Positions 52,142 through 61,241 of a DNA stretch of 64,000 bases are shown here, piece by piece. This stretch comes from Allobosea lathyri (GTDB lineage Bacteria > Pseudomonadota > Alphaproteobacteria > Rhizobiales > Beijerinckiaceae): positions 62,001 through 126,000 of the forward strand of contig NZ_FNUY01000004.1 in the NCBI RefSeq assembly GCF_900108245.1. The letters run 5' to 3'. The notes under the pieces were generated by a model. It did no database searches. It was not told the origin of the DNA and saw nothing but the letters and a program-made list of their open reading frames with translations. Positions within the stretch are counted from its first letter, which is position 1. Each line of letters opens with the position of its first letter. The position numbers and the translations under genes were made by a program.

Positions 52142-53401
52142 TCAGTAGATCGTAAGCGCCGGCACGTAGCTGATCAGCAGCAGCACCAACATCGCCACGC
52201 CGAAGAAGGGCCAGAGCTCGCGGGTCGTTTCTCCGAGCGAAGTCCGGGCGATCGAGGTCGAGATGAACAGCGTCGTCCCGATCGGCGGCGTGTAAAGCCC
52301 GATGCCAAGGTTCAGCACCATGATGATGCCGAGCTGGACCGGATCGAGCCCGATCGAGGCCGCCAGCGGCACGAAGATCGGCCCCAACAGCAGGATCGCC
52401 GGCGGCAGGTCGATCGGCATGCCGACGAGCAGCAGCAGGATGTTCATCGCGAGGATGACGAGATAGGGATTCGAGATCGTCGCCGAAACCCATTCGGCGA
52501 AGCGCTGCGGCACCTGGTCGAAGGTCAGTATCCAGCCGACGATGGCCGAGCCCATGATCACCAGCATGACCACGCCTGTGGCGACGCCAGCTTCGACCAT
52601 GCTGACGCGGAATCGGTTCCAGGTCATGTCGCGGTAGAGCACGACGCTCAGCACCATTGCGTAGAGCACGGCGAGAACGGCGATCTCCGTCGGCGTCGCG
52701 ATGCCGAAACGCAGGCCGAGCAGGATGAAGACCGGCATCAGCAGCGCCGGCATGCTGCGCCACGCGAGCCGCGCCAGCTCCGCCTTAGAGACCGGCGCCT
52801 CGAGCGAGACATAGCCGCGACGGCGCGCGATCCAGCTGCACAGTACGATGAAGCCGCCGGCCATCAGCAGGCCGGGCAGGATGCCGGCCGTGAACAGGTC
52901 GGCGATCGAGACGTTCGAGACCAGTGAATACAGGATCAGTGGAATCGAGGGCGGGATCAGGATGTCGATGATCGCCGATGTCGCGTTGTTGGCGGCGCAG
53001 AGCGGGGCCGGATAGCCCTGCCGCTTCTGCCAGGGGATCAGCACCGAGCCGAGCGCGCTGGCATTGGCGACCGCACTGCCCGAGACGCCGCCGAATACCA
53101 CCGACGCGACCACCGTGGTCGAGAGCGGCCCGCCGCGCCAGCGCTGCATCGCCTTGGAGGCGAAGGCGAGAAGCTCGTTGCCGAGCGCGCCGCCGAGCAT
53201 GAGCGAGCCCGCGAGCATGAAGAAGGGCAGCGCCAGCATCGGGAAGGACTGGGTCTGCTGATACATCTGCTGGGCGATGATCGTCAGCGGAATCTGCCCC
53301 TGCACGAGCAGGGCGGCTCCCGCCGCCACGATCAGCGCATGACCGACGGGGATCGCGAGCAGCATCAGAATGGTGAAGGAAAGGATGAGGGTGATGCTCA
53401 T
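52142..53401 (-). CDS. dctM: TRAP transporter large permease (DctM)
   Basis: 419-aa membrane protein with about 12 helices that carries the sodium-coupled transport step. Family segments are LPFFMLAGSLMLGGALGNEL, ASVVFGGVSGSAVANASALG, NNATSAIIDILIPPSIPLIL and LNLGIGLYTPPIGTTLFIST. ATG 53401 overlaps the DctQ stop as ATGA; the longer open frame upstream is out-of-frame DctQ sequence. It is the last gene of the operon that starts with the SDR gene. Confidence 0.94.
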   Translation of the reverse strand: MSITLILSFTILMLLAIPVGHALIVAAGAALLVQGQIPLTIIAQQMYQQTQSFPMLALPFFMLAGSLMLGGALGNELLAFASKAMQRWRGGPLSTTVVASVVFGGVSGSAVANASALGSVLIPWQKRQGYPAPLCAANNATSAIIDILIPPSIPLILYSLVSNVSIADLFTAGILPGLLMAGGFIVLCSWIARRRGYVSLEAPVSKAELARLAWRSMPALLMPVFILLGLRFGIATPTEIAVLAVLYAMVLSVVLYRDMTWNRFRVSMVEAGVATGVVMLVIMGSAIVGWILTFDQVPQRFAEWVSATISNPYLVILAMNILLLLVGMPIDLPPAILLLGPIFVPLAASIGLDPVQLGIIMVLNLGIGLYTPPIGTTLFISTSIARTSLGETTRELWPFFGVAMLVLLLISYVPALTIY

Positions 53402-53955
53402 GCGACCGACTCTTCGGGGGCGGGGATCGGCATCGCCTCGGGCCCCATCAGGGCGACGCGCACCGCCTGTGTCGCGGTAACGACGATGATGAGCGCCAGA
53501 CCCACGGCGAGCGTGTAGTAGCCATAGCTCGCCGGGATCCCCATCACCGGGGAGCGGTCGATCCAGAGCATCTCGGCGAGCAGCAGGATATCCTTGCTCA
53601 GCAGGATATAGCTGCCGATCACGATCACATGCCCGGCCAGCAGCATGATCCGGGCGCCCTCGCGGTTCAGCATGGCGAGGATCGTCTCCACCGCCATGTG
53701 GCCGCCTTTCTGCACGCCGAGCACGACACCCGCCATGATGAAAACAGGGAAAAGCCGCTCCGGCAGCTCCTGCGCGAAGCGGAAGCCGCCGGAATCGAGC
53801 ACGTAGCGGGCGCCGACATTGGCGGTGAGCATGGCGAGCAGCGCCGAGCCGACAGCGATGACGATCACCTCGCACAATCTGGCGGCGAGGCGGTCTATGC
53901 CGTACGCCGCGGCGATGGCGCTTGCGCGCCACCCCTTCTCGCGTTGCTCTTCCAT
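53398..53955 (-). CDS. dctQ: TRAP transporter small permease (DctQ)
   Basis: About 185 aa with four helices, for example VIVIAVGSALLAMLTANVGA and VFIMAGVVLGVQKGGHMAVE, the latter a family signature. ATG 53955 is used; a longer frame reaches 54057 inside the DctP gene. It lies 4 bp after DctP and bridges the receptor to DctM. Confidence 0.91.
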   Translation of the reverse strand: MEEQREKGWRASAIAAAYGIDRLAARLCEVIVIAVGSALLAMLTANVGARYVLDSGGFRFAQELPERLFPVFIMAGVVLGVQKGGHMAVETILAMLNREGARIMLLAGHVIVIGSYILLSKDILLLAEMLWIDRSPVMGIPASYGYYTLAVGLALIIVVTATQAVRVALMGPEAMPIPAPEESVA

Positions 53956-53959
53956 GACC

Positions 53960-54976
53960 TCAGCCCCTCGCAGCCTTGGCGAGCCTGTCGACGAAATCGC
54001 CGAAGGGCTTGGCCTTCCAGGTGTCGTAGACCTTGGCCGAAGCCTCGCGGAAGGCACCCTGGTCGGCCTCGTTCACTTGCAGCTTCGGGTTCGCCTTGAA
54101 CTCGCCGGCGAACTTCGTGTCGGCATCGAGGAACAGTTTGCGCTGCAGCTCTCCCGCCTCCTTGGCCGCGGCCTTGACGATGTCACGGTCGGCCGGCGAC
54201 AGCCGCATCCAGGTGATCTGCGACATCAGGAACGGCGAGCATTCCCATTTGTGAGCCGAGAGCGAGATGTAGCGCTGCACTTCATAGAGCTTTGACGAGG
54301 CGATGTTGACGAGCGGGTTCTCCTGGCCGTCGACCACGCCCTGCTGGAGCGCGACATAGAGTTCGCCGAAGGAGATCTGCTCCGTGCCCGCCCCCAGCGA
54401 CTGGAAGATGTCGATCGTCATCGGATCGGGCGGCGTGCGGATCTTCAGCCCCTTGAGATCGGCGGGCTTCACGATCGGGCGCTTGCTGTTGGTGATGTGG
54501 CGGATGCCGTTATCCCACCAGCCGAGCGGCACCATGCCGATCTTGGCGAAACGCTGGTCGAATTCGGAGCCGATCGGGCCTTCCAGCACCTTGAAGGCCG
54601 CAGCGGAATTCGCGAACAGGAAGGGCAGGCCGAGCGCGGCGAGCTCGGGCAACAGGGCGGAGGTCGAGCCCTGGCTGTTGACGGTCATGTCGACCGCTCC
54701 GGTGCGCAGGCTCGTCAGCAGCGATTGTTCGTTGCCGAGCTGCTCGGCGCCGGCGACGCGGACCGCGAGGCGGCCGTTGCTGCGCTCCCTGATCAGCTCG
54801 CCGAACTTGTCGGCCGCGAGCCCGCGCGGATTGCCGGCGGCTGCATTGTGCCCAAGCGTCATGGTGACCTGCGCTTGCGCGCCGCGTGGCAGGGCGAGGA
54901 CAGCCGGCATCGCCAAACCTGCCACAAGCATAGTCCGGCGGCTCAGGCCTCCGGTCGAGAGATTGGGTTTCGTCAT
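53960..54976 (-). CDS. dctP: TRAP solute-binding protein (DctP), Tat-exported
   Basis: 338 aa. A twin-arginine signal (LSRRTMLVAGLAMPAVLALP) precedes the receptor domain. The mature part begins VTMTLGHNAAAGNPRGLAAD, with KRPIVKPADLKGLKIRTPPD and GELYVALQQGVVDGQENPLV, where the conserved Arg that pairs with a ligand carboxylate lies (IRTPP). ATG 54976 has GGAGG upstream. The carboxylate-binding Arg suggests an acid such as a sugar acid; the neighbouring enzymes agree. Confidence 0.93.
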   Translation of the reverse strand: MTKPNLSTGGLSRRTMLVAGLAMPAVLALPRGAQAQVTMTLGHNAAAGNPRGLAADKFGELIRERSNGRLAVRVAGAEQLGNEQSLLTSLRTGAVDMTVNSQGSTSALLPELAALGLPFLFANSAAAFKVLEGPIGSEFDQRFAKIGMVPLGWWDNGIRHITNSKRPIVKPADLKGLKIRTPPDPMTIDIFQSLGAGTEQISFGELYVALQQGVVDGQENPLVNIASSKLYEVQRYISLSAHKWECSPFLMSQITWMRLSPADRDIVKAAAKEAGELQRKLFLDADTKFAGEFKANPKLQVNEADQGAFREASAKVYDTWKAKPFGDFVDRLAKAARG

Positions 54977-55027
54977 CAAGTCCTCCCTTGTTTTGCCGTT
55001 TCGACGGCTTTTGCTACTTACTGTCGA

Positions 55028-55912
55028 TCAGCTTGCATCCCGCCCCTGAAGCGCCCGGTAGGCGGCGATCACCTGGCTGTCGTCCAGCGCACCGAGACCG
55101 CGCCCGGAGACGGACAGGAAAAGCTGATGGGCGATCGCTGCCATCGGCAGCGCCGCCTTCGCGTCACGCCCGGCCTCGAGGACGATGCCGAGATCCTTGA
55201 CGAAGATGTCGATCGCGCTGGTCACGCGCGGGTCGCTCTCCAGCATGCGAGGGCCGCGGTCCTTCAGCATCCAGCTCGATGCGGCCGAGCCCGATACGAT
55301 GTCGAGCATCCGCTCGGGATCGACGCCAAGCTTCTCGGCCAGCGAAAGGCCTTCGGCCGCGATGGCGAGATGGGCGCCGCAGAGCAGCTGGTTGACGGCC
55401 TTGGCCGTCGCCCCCTGCCCCGGCTCCTCGCCCATGAACACCACCTTGGAGCCCATGGCGTCGAGCGCGGGTTTGACCGCATCGAAGACCGGCCGGCGCG
55501 CGGCCGCCATGATGGTGAGGCTGCCCGCCTCGGCGCCGACGACACCCCCGGATACCGGCGCGTCGACCAGCGCATGGCCGGCCGCTTCCACCCGGACCGC
55601 GAGCGCAGCGACGGCCGCCGGCGGACAGGTCGCCATCAGGATGACGGTGCTCCCCGGCGAGAGATGCGTCAGCGCCGCCTGCGCGAACAGGATATCCTCG
55701 GCCTGCGCTGCATTCACGACCATGAGAACAGCGGCGTCGCGCCCCGAGAATGCGTCCGCGAGCGCGCCGGCCGACTGCCCCCCTGCCGCTTCCAGCGCCG
55801 CGCGGGCTTCGGCGCGCAGGTCGAACCCCGTCACGGCGAAACCGGCCCTGCCCAGATTAACCGCCATGGGCAGGCCCATCGAGCCCAGCCCCACGAAGCC
55901 GATCGTCTTCAT
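55028..55912 (-). CDS. NAD-binding beta-hydroxyacid dehydrogenase (LtnD/HIBDH family)
   Basis: 294 aa. Oxidises a beta-hydroxyacid such as L-threonate or 3-hydroxyisobutyrate. It begins MKTIGFVGLGSMGLPMAVNL (Rossmann). DAPVSGGVVGAEAGSLTIM is the substrate motif, and TAKAVNQLLCGAHLAIAAEG contains the catalytic Lys. ATG 55912 has GGGAGG upstream. It lies between the transketolase subunits and the receptor gene. The NQLLCG-x-H segment is nearer to LtnD (L-threonate dehydrogenase) than to true HIBDH, but no LtnT or OtnK-type partner is present. Confidence 0.88.
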   Translation of the reverse strand: MKTIGFVGLGSMGLPMAVNLGRAGFAVTGFDLRAEARAALEAAGGQSAGALADAFSGRDAAVLMVVNAAQAEDILFAQAALTHLSPGSTVILMATCPPAAVAALAVRVEAAGHALVDAPVSGGVVGAEAGSLTIMAAARRPVFDAVKPALDAMGSKVVFMGEEPGQGATAKAVNQLLCGAHLAIAAEGLSLAEKLGVDPERMLDIVSGSAASSWMLKDRGPRMLESDPRVTSAIDIFVKDLGIVLEAGRDAKAALPMAAIAHQLFLSVSGRGLGALDDSQVIAAYRALQGRDAS

Positions 55913-55964
55913 CCATCCCTCCCGGCATTTCGCTCCTCTTGGCAGGAGCTTCGACACATTCAGG

Positions 55965-56993
55965 CTATTTCAGCCAGGCTTTGACCCTGTTGCAAAAGGC
56001 CTCGGTCGAGATCCCGTAGCGATCGTGCAGCGTCGGCAGGGCGCCCGCCGCGAGGAACTCGTCGGGTAGGCCGATCATTCGGAAAGCCGGATGCACGCCC
56101 TCCCGCATCAGCAGGCCGGCGACCGCCTCGCCGAGACCGCCGTTGACGGTGTGGTTCTCCGCCACCACGACCAGCCGGCCAGGCTTCGCGCAGGCTGCGA
56201 GAATCGTCGCCGTGTCGAGCGGCTTGATGGTCGGCACATGCAGCACGCCGACATCGATCCGGTCCTTCTCCAACGCCTTCGCGGCCTCCAGCGCGCGCAT
56301 CGTCATGATGCCGGAGGAGATGAACAGAACCTCGTAGCCGTCGCGCAGCAGCTTGGCCTTGCCGAGCTCGAAACTGTAGCCGTATTCGTCGAGCACGAGC
56401 GGCACCTGCCCGCGCAGCAGGCGCATGTAGACTGGGCCCTTGTGCCGCACCATGGCCGGAACGACCTGCTCGATCTCATGCGCGTCGCACGGATCGATCA
56501 CCACCATGTTCGGCATGGCGCGGAACAGCGCCAGATCCTCGGTCGCCTGATGCGACGGCCCGTAGCCCGAGGTCAGGCCCGGCAGCGCGCAGGCGATCTT
56601 CACATTGCGGTCTTCTTCCGCGATCGTCTGGTGGATGAAGTCATAGGCCCGGCGCGAGGCGAAGACCGCATAGGTCGTTGCGAAGGGGGTGAAACCTTCC
56701 GCCGCGAGGCCGGAAGCGGCGCCGAACAGCAGCTGCTCCGCCATCCCCATCTGGTAATAGCGATCGGGAAAGGCCTTCGCGAAGATGTGCAGATCGGTAT
56801 ATTTGCCGAGATCGGCCGTCATGCCGACGATCGAGGGATCCTGCTTCGCCAGTTCGACCAGCGCATGGCCGAAGGGGGCGGGCTTGGTCCGCTGACCTTC
56901 GCCCGCGATCGAGGCGATCATCGCCGAGGTGGTCAAGCGCGGCTTGCCGGCGTCGGACTTGCCGAGGCCGGGGTTGGCAGCAGCGGGCTTCAT
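55965..56993 (-). CDS. Transketolase, C-terminal (pyrimidine-binding) subunit
   Basis: 342 aa, the second half of a split transketolase. It contains GMTADLGKYTDLHIFAKAFP, YQMGMAEQLLFGAASGLAAE with the Glu that activates ThDP, and GLTSGYGPSHQATEDLALFR. The ATG at 56993 overlaps the stop of the N-terminal subunit as ATGA, so equal amounts are made. The N-terminal 45 residues are a loose extension. Split forms are often specialised for uncommon sugars (for example apulose-4-phosphate or sulfosugars). Confidence 0.9.
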   Translation of the reverse strand: MKPAAANPGLGKSDAGKPRLTTSAMIASIAGEGQRTKPAPFGHALVELAKQDPSIVGMTADLGKYTDLHIFAKAFPDRYYQMGMAEQLLFGAASGLAAEGFTPFATTYAVFASRRAYDFIHQTIAEEDRNVKIACALPGLTSGYGPSHQATEDLALFRAMPNMVVIDPCDAHEIEQVVPAMVRHKGPVYMRLLRGQVPLVLDEYGYSFELGKAKLLRDGYEVLFISSGIMTMRALEAAKALEKDRIDVGVLHVPTIKPLDTATILAACAKPGRLVVVAENHTVNGGLGEAVAGLLMREGVHPAFRMIGLPDEFLAAGALPTLHDRYGISTEAFCNRVKAWLK

Positions 56994-57838
56994 GCGGGCT
57001 TCCTCTCGTCGAGCGCATCGAGCGCCAGCCGCCATTCATGGGCGTCCACGCGGATGAAATGGTTCTTCTCGCGCGCCTCGAGGAACGGCACGCCCTTGCC
57101 CATCAAGGTGTCGGCGATGATCATGCTGGGCTTGCCCTGGCCGGCTTGAGCCTTGGCGGCGTCGAAGGCGGCCCGCACCGCGGCAAGATCGTTGCCGTCG
57201 ACGCGCTGCACGAACCAGCCGAAGGCGTCGAGCTTCTCCTTCAAGGGCTCGAAACCCATGACGGCGTTCGAGGGACCGTCCGCCTGCTGGTTGTTGACGT
57301 CCACGACCGCGACGAGATTGTCGAGCTTGTAATGGGCGGCGGACATGATCGCCTCCCACACCGAGCCTTCGTCCAGCTCGCCATCCGAGAACAGCGTATA
57401 GACACGGCTGTCCGAACCCTTGCGCTTGAGGCCCAGGCACTTGCCGACCGCGATGGACAGGCCGAGCCCGAGCGAGCCGCCCGACATCTCCATGCCCGGC
57501 GTGTAGCTCGCCATGCCGGACATCGGCAGGCGGCTGTCGTCGAAACCGTAGGTTTCCAGCTCCTCTTCCGGGACGATCCCGGCCTCGATCAGCGCCGCGT
57601 AGAGCGCGATCGCATAATGGCCGTTCGAGAGCAGGAAGCGGTCGCGCCCCTCCCAATCCGGGTCGTCCGGCCGGTAGCGCATGGCGTGGAAATAGGCGAC
57701 GGCGAGGACATCGGCGATGTCGAGCGCTTGCGCGATATAGCCCTGGCCCTGCACCTCGCCCATCAGGATGGCATGGCGCCTGATGTTCCAGGCGCGACGC
57801 TCGAGCGAGACATTGTGGCCAAGTGAAGCGGTGCTCAT
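56990..57838 (-). CDS. Transketolase, N-terminal (ThDP-binding) subunit
   Basis: 282 aa. Binds thiamine diphosphate and Mg2+: FSDGELDEGSVWEAIMSAAH followed by VVDVNNQQADG is the GDG-N30 motif. FLLSNGHYAIALYAALIEAG and GGSLGLGLSIAVGKCLGLKR are standard. ATG 57838 has GGAGG about 10 nt upstream. It pairs with the C-terminal subunit encoded with a 4-bp overlap. It is preceded by an SDR gene, from which it is separated by 79 bp. Confidence 0.91.
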   Translation of the reverse strand: MSTASLGHNVSLERRAWNIRRHAILMGEVQGQGYIAQALDIADVLAVAYFHAMRYRPDDPDWEGRDRFLLSNGHYAIALYAALIEAGIVPEEELETYGFDDSRLPMSGMASYTPGMEMSGGSLGLGLSIAVGKCLGLKRKGSDSRVYTLFSDGELDEGSVWEAIMSAAHYKLDNLVAVVDVNNQQADGPSNAVMGFEPLKEKLDAFGWFVQRVDGNDLAAVRAAFDAAKAQAGQGKPSMIIADTLMGKGVPFLEAREKNHFIRVDAHEWRLALDALDERKPA

Positions 57839-57917
57839 GGGCACGGAGCCTCCTGAAGATCGGTCATCGGATGGGATGGCGGCTTGGGCCGCCAGGTGCC
57901 CGGCGGGCGACAAGGGC

Positions 57918-58670
57918 TCAGCCGTGGATCAGCATTCCGCCGTTCACGTCGATCACCGCGCCGGTGACGTAGGCCGAGAGGTCGGAGGCCAGGAACAGGT
58001 AAATGCCCGCCACGTCGCTGGCATCGCCGAGCCGGTTCAGCGGGATGCCCTTGGTGATCTCCGCGCGCAACTCGTCGGTCAGCTTGCCGCCGGTGATGTC
58101 GGTCTGGATCAGGCCCGGCGTCACGCAGTTCACACGGATGCCGTCCGGTCCGAATTCGCGCGCCATCGCCTTGGCAAGGCCGAGCACGCCCGCCTTGGCG
58201 GAGGAGTAATGCGGGCCGCCGAAGATTCCGCCGCCGCGCTGCGCCGAAACGGAGGACATGCAGGCGATCGATCCCCGCTTGCGCGCCTGCATGTGCGGAA
58301 TGAAGACTTGGCTGAGGAACAGGACGCCCTTGCAGTTGATGTCCTGGATACGGTCCCAGCTCTCCTCATCGATCTCCAGAGTCTTGACCGGCTGGGTCAC
58401 GCCCGCATTGTTCACCAGGATGTCGATCTGACCGAAGGCCTCGACGACCTTGTCGGCCGCGGCCTGGCACGACGCCTTGTTCGCGACGTCGCAGCCGAGA
58501 CCGACATGCTGGGAACCGAGCTCGGCCGCAGCCGTCTTCGCGGCGGCCTCGTCGATATCGAGGATCGCGACCCGCGCTCCATTGGCGGCGAAGAGCTTTG
58601 CCGTGGCGAGGCCGATGCCGCGCGCGCTGGCGGCGCCGGAAATCGCGGCGGTCTTGTTCTGAAGCAGCAT
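57918..58670 (-). CDS. Short-chain dehydrogenase/reductase
   Basis: 250-aa NAD(P) oxidoreductase. The nucleotide motif is SGAASARGIGLATA with AILDIDEAAA after strand 2, where Asp favours NAD. ILVNNAGV and the YSSAK active-site pair, with Ser in MSSVS, are present. It is the first gene of the TRAP/split-transketolase operon, with GGGAG six nt before ATG. It probably oxidises the imported polyol or sugar acid to a keto form for the transketolase. The C-terminal DVNGGMLIHG is typical. Confidence 0.92.
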   Translation of the reverse strand: MLLQNKTAAISGAASARGIGLATAKLFAANGARVAILDIDEAAAKTAAAELGSQHVGLGCDVANKASCQAAADKVVEAFGQIDILVNNAGVTQPVKTLEIDEESWDRIQDINCKGVLFLSQVFIPHMQARKRGSIACMSSVSAQRGGGIFGGPHYSSAKAGVLGLAKAMAREFGPDGIRVNCVTPGLIQTDITGGKLTDELRAEITKGIPLNRLGDASDVAGIYLFLASDLSAYVTGAVIDVNGGMLIHG

Positions 58671-58826
58671 TTCAACTCCCTAGGGCGTTCTTTTTCTAGG
58701 ATCACGTCGACCAAGAGTCAGAGCATGGCTTACGCGAGAAACCGGCTCCAACTTTTTCGCGCCATACTCTAAGCCTGACACTGACTCGTCTTTCCCATTG
58801 TGAAAAACGCAAAAAATGCGCTATTG

Positions 58827-58843
58827 GATGAATTTCATTCATC
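58827..58843. promoter_or_regulatory. Candidate LysR operator GATGAAT-TTC-ATTCATC
   Basis: A perfect inverted repeat with 7-bp arms, in the 250-bp gap between the SDR operon and the divergent LysR gene. It contains a T-N11-A LysR box (ATgaatttcattcAT). Confidence 0.55.
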
Positions 58844-58920
58844 GATCTAAATCGAGCCGCGTGTCTCCAGTCAGGGAATGGGCAGGGAGGCGCCGGCTGC
58901 ACAGACGAGACGTTCCCGCC

Positions 58921-59808
58921 ATGAAGCGTCTACCTCTCTCGGCGCTGGAAGCCTTCGAGGCCGCCGCCCGCACCGGCTCGTTCAGGGCTGCGGGCGAGGA
59001 ACTCGGCATTTCGCCGAGCGCGATTAGTCACGCGGTGCGCAAGCTCGAGACCCTGATGGGGGCCGTGCTCTTCGACCGGGAGAGCCGCGCCGTCCATCTC
59101 AACACGGCCGGAGAGGCGCTGACGCGCCATATCGCAGCGGGGTTCGACGAGATGCGGCAAGGCATCGAGACGGTCGCCTCCCGCTCCGGCAACCTACTGC
59201 GCCTGCATTGTGCGCCATCCATGGCTGCACAATGGCTGCTGCCGCGCCTGCGCGACCTTCTCGCCAAACAACCGGGCCTCGAGGTAAGATTGTCGGCTGG
59301 TATCGACTACCCGCGCTTCGAGCACGACGAATTCGACGCCGACATCTGTTACGGGCCGCCGAGGCAGGAAGGTCTGATCGTCATTCCGCTCGGCGACGAG
59401 ACGGTCACCCCGCTCTGCGCGCCTGATATGGCGGCGCAGATCCACTCGGCCAAAGACCTCCTCGGAGCGGAGCTGATCGAAAGCGACAACAAGCGCGTGC
59501 GCTGGAACAACTGGTTCCAGGCGAACGACATCGCACCGCCCTCCCCACGCGGCTCCCGCTTCGACCGCTCCTTCATTGCGATCGCCGCGGCTGTCGACGG
59601 GCTCGGCATCGCGCTCGAGTCGACTCGGCTGGCCGAGCGCGAAATAAAAGCCGGTCAACTCGTCGCCCCACTCGCTGGTCGAACGAATGACGTCCGCTAT
59701 GTCGGGCACTACCTCGTCTTTCCGCGCGTAGCCAAGGCCCGCCGTTCGGTGCGGATGTTCGCGCATTGGCTGACGCAAGAGCTAGCCCTGCCTCCGCCAA
59801 AGATCTGA
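58921..59808 (+). CDS. LysR-family regulator (GcvA-like) of the TRAP operon
   Basis: 295 aa. HTH: LPLSALEAFEAAARTGSFRA, AGEELGISPSAISHAVRKLE. The effector domain follows, with NLLRLHCAPSMAAQWLLPRL and DADICYGPPRQEGLIVIPLG. ATG 58921 is used; the open frame begins at 58816 but overlaps the operator region. It is divergent from the SDR/TRAP operon, which it probably induces in response to that substrate. Confidence 0.91.
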   Translation: MKRLPLSALEAFEAAARTGSFRAAGEELGISPSAISHAVRKLETLMGAVLFDRESRAVHLNTAGEALTRHIAAGFDEMRQGIETVASRSGNLLRLHCAPSMAAQWLLPRLRDLLAKQPGLEVRLSAGIDYPRFEHDEFDADICYGPPRQEGLIVIPLGDETVTPLCAPDMAAQIHSAKDLLGAELIESDNKRVRWNNWFQANDIAPPSPRGSRFDRSFIAIAAAVDGLGIALESTRLAEREIKAGQLVAPLAGRTNDVRYVGHYLVFPRVAKARRSVRMFAHWLTQELALPPPKI

Positions 59809-59939
59809 TTCATGTCTTCATCTTAGCAGGCGGCGGTTGCCTAAGCGATCCCTGACGCCGCATGCGCGAGAGCACCTCGAAACGTGACTACCACCGCCGG
59901 GCCTGAGGCAAAGACCGGGCGCGCCTCGTGCAATACATT

Positions 59940-60609
59940 CCGCGCGCTGTGGCTATTGCCACCTGCGCCAGCTGCCGAAGTGCGATGACATTGTGCACCG
60001 GCACCTCACGCTCAGGCAAATGCCATCGCTATTATACGTGTTCGATGCGCGCGCATGGGCAAGGCCGCCTGCAAGAGCCGTTCGATAGCCATGGATCGGC
60101 TCGACACGCTCGTCACCGATCATTTGGTTGAGCGGTTGTTTCAGCCTGCGCGCCTAACCGAGCTTCTCGCCTCGACGCTGGGGCGTCGCAGCCGGCAGGC
60201 GGTCGAGGTCGATCAACGCATCACCACGTTGCAGAGCGACCTGACCAAAGCCGAGGATAAACTGAAGCGGCTCTATCGCATGGTCGAAGATGGCCTGACC
60301 GAGCTGGATGACATCCTCAAAGACCGCATCACCGATCAAACTCGCCCGCGACAAGGCCCGCGCGGCGCTTGAGCGAATCACCGTAGCCCCGGCACTCTCG
60401 ATCCGTCTTTGATCGAGGCCTTCAGCCGCGTCATGCGCGACAACATCACCACCGGCGAGATTTCGTTCCGGAAAGCCTATGTCCGCTCGCTGGTCGATCG
60501 CATCGAGGTCGATGACGTCATCCGCATCGTTGGCGACAAAGCCACCCTCGAACAGGCCGTCGCACATGGCGAAATGGCAGGAAAGGCGGTTCGCAGTTTT
60601 GAACCGAAA
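59940..60609 (+). pseudogene. Decayed large serine recombinase (C-terminal zinc-ribbon and coiled-coil part)
   Basis: Several frames carry pieces of one recombinase in order. Pieces: ATCASCRSAMTLCTGTSRSG and KCHRYYTCSM (zinc ribbon); GKAACKSRSIAMDRLDTLVT and DHLVERLFQPARLTELL; IKLARDKARAALERITVAPA; and IEAFSRVMRDNITTGEISFR then YVRSLVDRIEVDD. At least three frameshifts lie near 60050, 60330 and 60400. The catalytic N-terminal half is absent. The last frame runs into the tRNA gene (RARKDSNL is tRNA sequence). It is a leftover integrase from an element that used this tRNA. Confidence 0.78.
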
Positions 60610-60686
60610 TGGCGCGCCCGAAAGGATTCGAACCTCTGACCCTCAGATTCGTAGTCTGATGCTCTATCCAGCTGAGCTACGGGCGC
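60610..60686 (-). tRNA. tRNA-Arg (anticodon ACG), CCA encoded
   Basis: The minus strand folds as a cloverleaf: acceptor GCGCCCG/CGGGCGC, D-arm GCTCAGCTGGATAGAGC, anticodon stem-loop CAGACTACGAATCTG, T-arm AGAGGTTCGAATCCTTT, discriminator G and encoded CCA. Its 3' end borders the recombinase relic, as is common for integration sites. Confidence 0.95.
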
Positions 60687-60863
60687 GTGCCGGGCTCCGC
60701 AACGCGCTGCGTCTCGAAGCCGATGGCGGGGAGATAGCTGCTCTCCATCGGCTTGGCAACCCCGAAAAACACTTCCGTATTGGAGGGCGTCGCAGAATTC
60801 GGCTTCGTGTTGAAAATGCTCGCGCACCAGCCCCGGCAAGCCAGCTTCGATTTTCCCCTCACC

Positions 60864-61241
60864 TCAATCCTCGGTCACGGCCACCACGATAGCCTCCGGC
60901 CTGATCCGCCTGGCCCGGTCGGCGGCGCGGCTCTTGGGCAACTTCTCGGCAATTCCGTAGAGCTGCTCGCGTCGGTCGATCTCGCGCCAGACATCGTCGG
61001 GCGCTATGCCGATCTCGCTCCAGAGCACGACGAGATTGTAGATCAGGTCGGCACTTTCGAGAATCGCGCGCTGACGGTCACCCTGGACCGCCTCCAGGCC
61101 GAGCTCGACCGCCTCCTCCGCCAGCTTCTTCGCCATTTTCGGCATGCCCTCGCTCAGCAGTTTTGCAGTGCGCGAGAAAGCCGGGTCGCGGGAGCGGGCC
61201 GTCAGGACAGCCGCATGAAGCCGGAGGATCGAATCAGACAT
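60864..61241 (-). CDS. hisE: Phosphoribosyl-ATP pyrophosphatase (HisE-like, MazG fold)
   Basis: 125 aa. Hydrolyses phosphoribosyl-ATP to PR-AMP in histidine synthesis. The metal-binding pattern EExxE...ExxD is visible as LAEEAVELGLEAVQGDRQRA then ESADLIYNLVVLW. ATG 61241 (MSDSIL) is chosen; an upstream in-frame codon at 61277 adds 12 residues. No other his gene is in the window, so a related nucleotide-pyrophosphatase role cannot be excluded. The 175 bp between it and the tRNA hold nothing recognisable. Confidence 0.8.
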   Translation of the reverse strand: MSDSILRLHAAVLTARSRDPAFSRTAKLLSEGMPKMAKKLAEEAVELGLEAVQGDRQRAILESADLIYNLVVLWSEIGIAPDDVWREIDRREQLYGIAEKLPKSRAADRARRIRPEAIVVAVTED

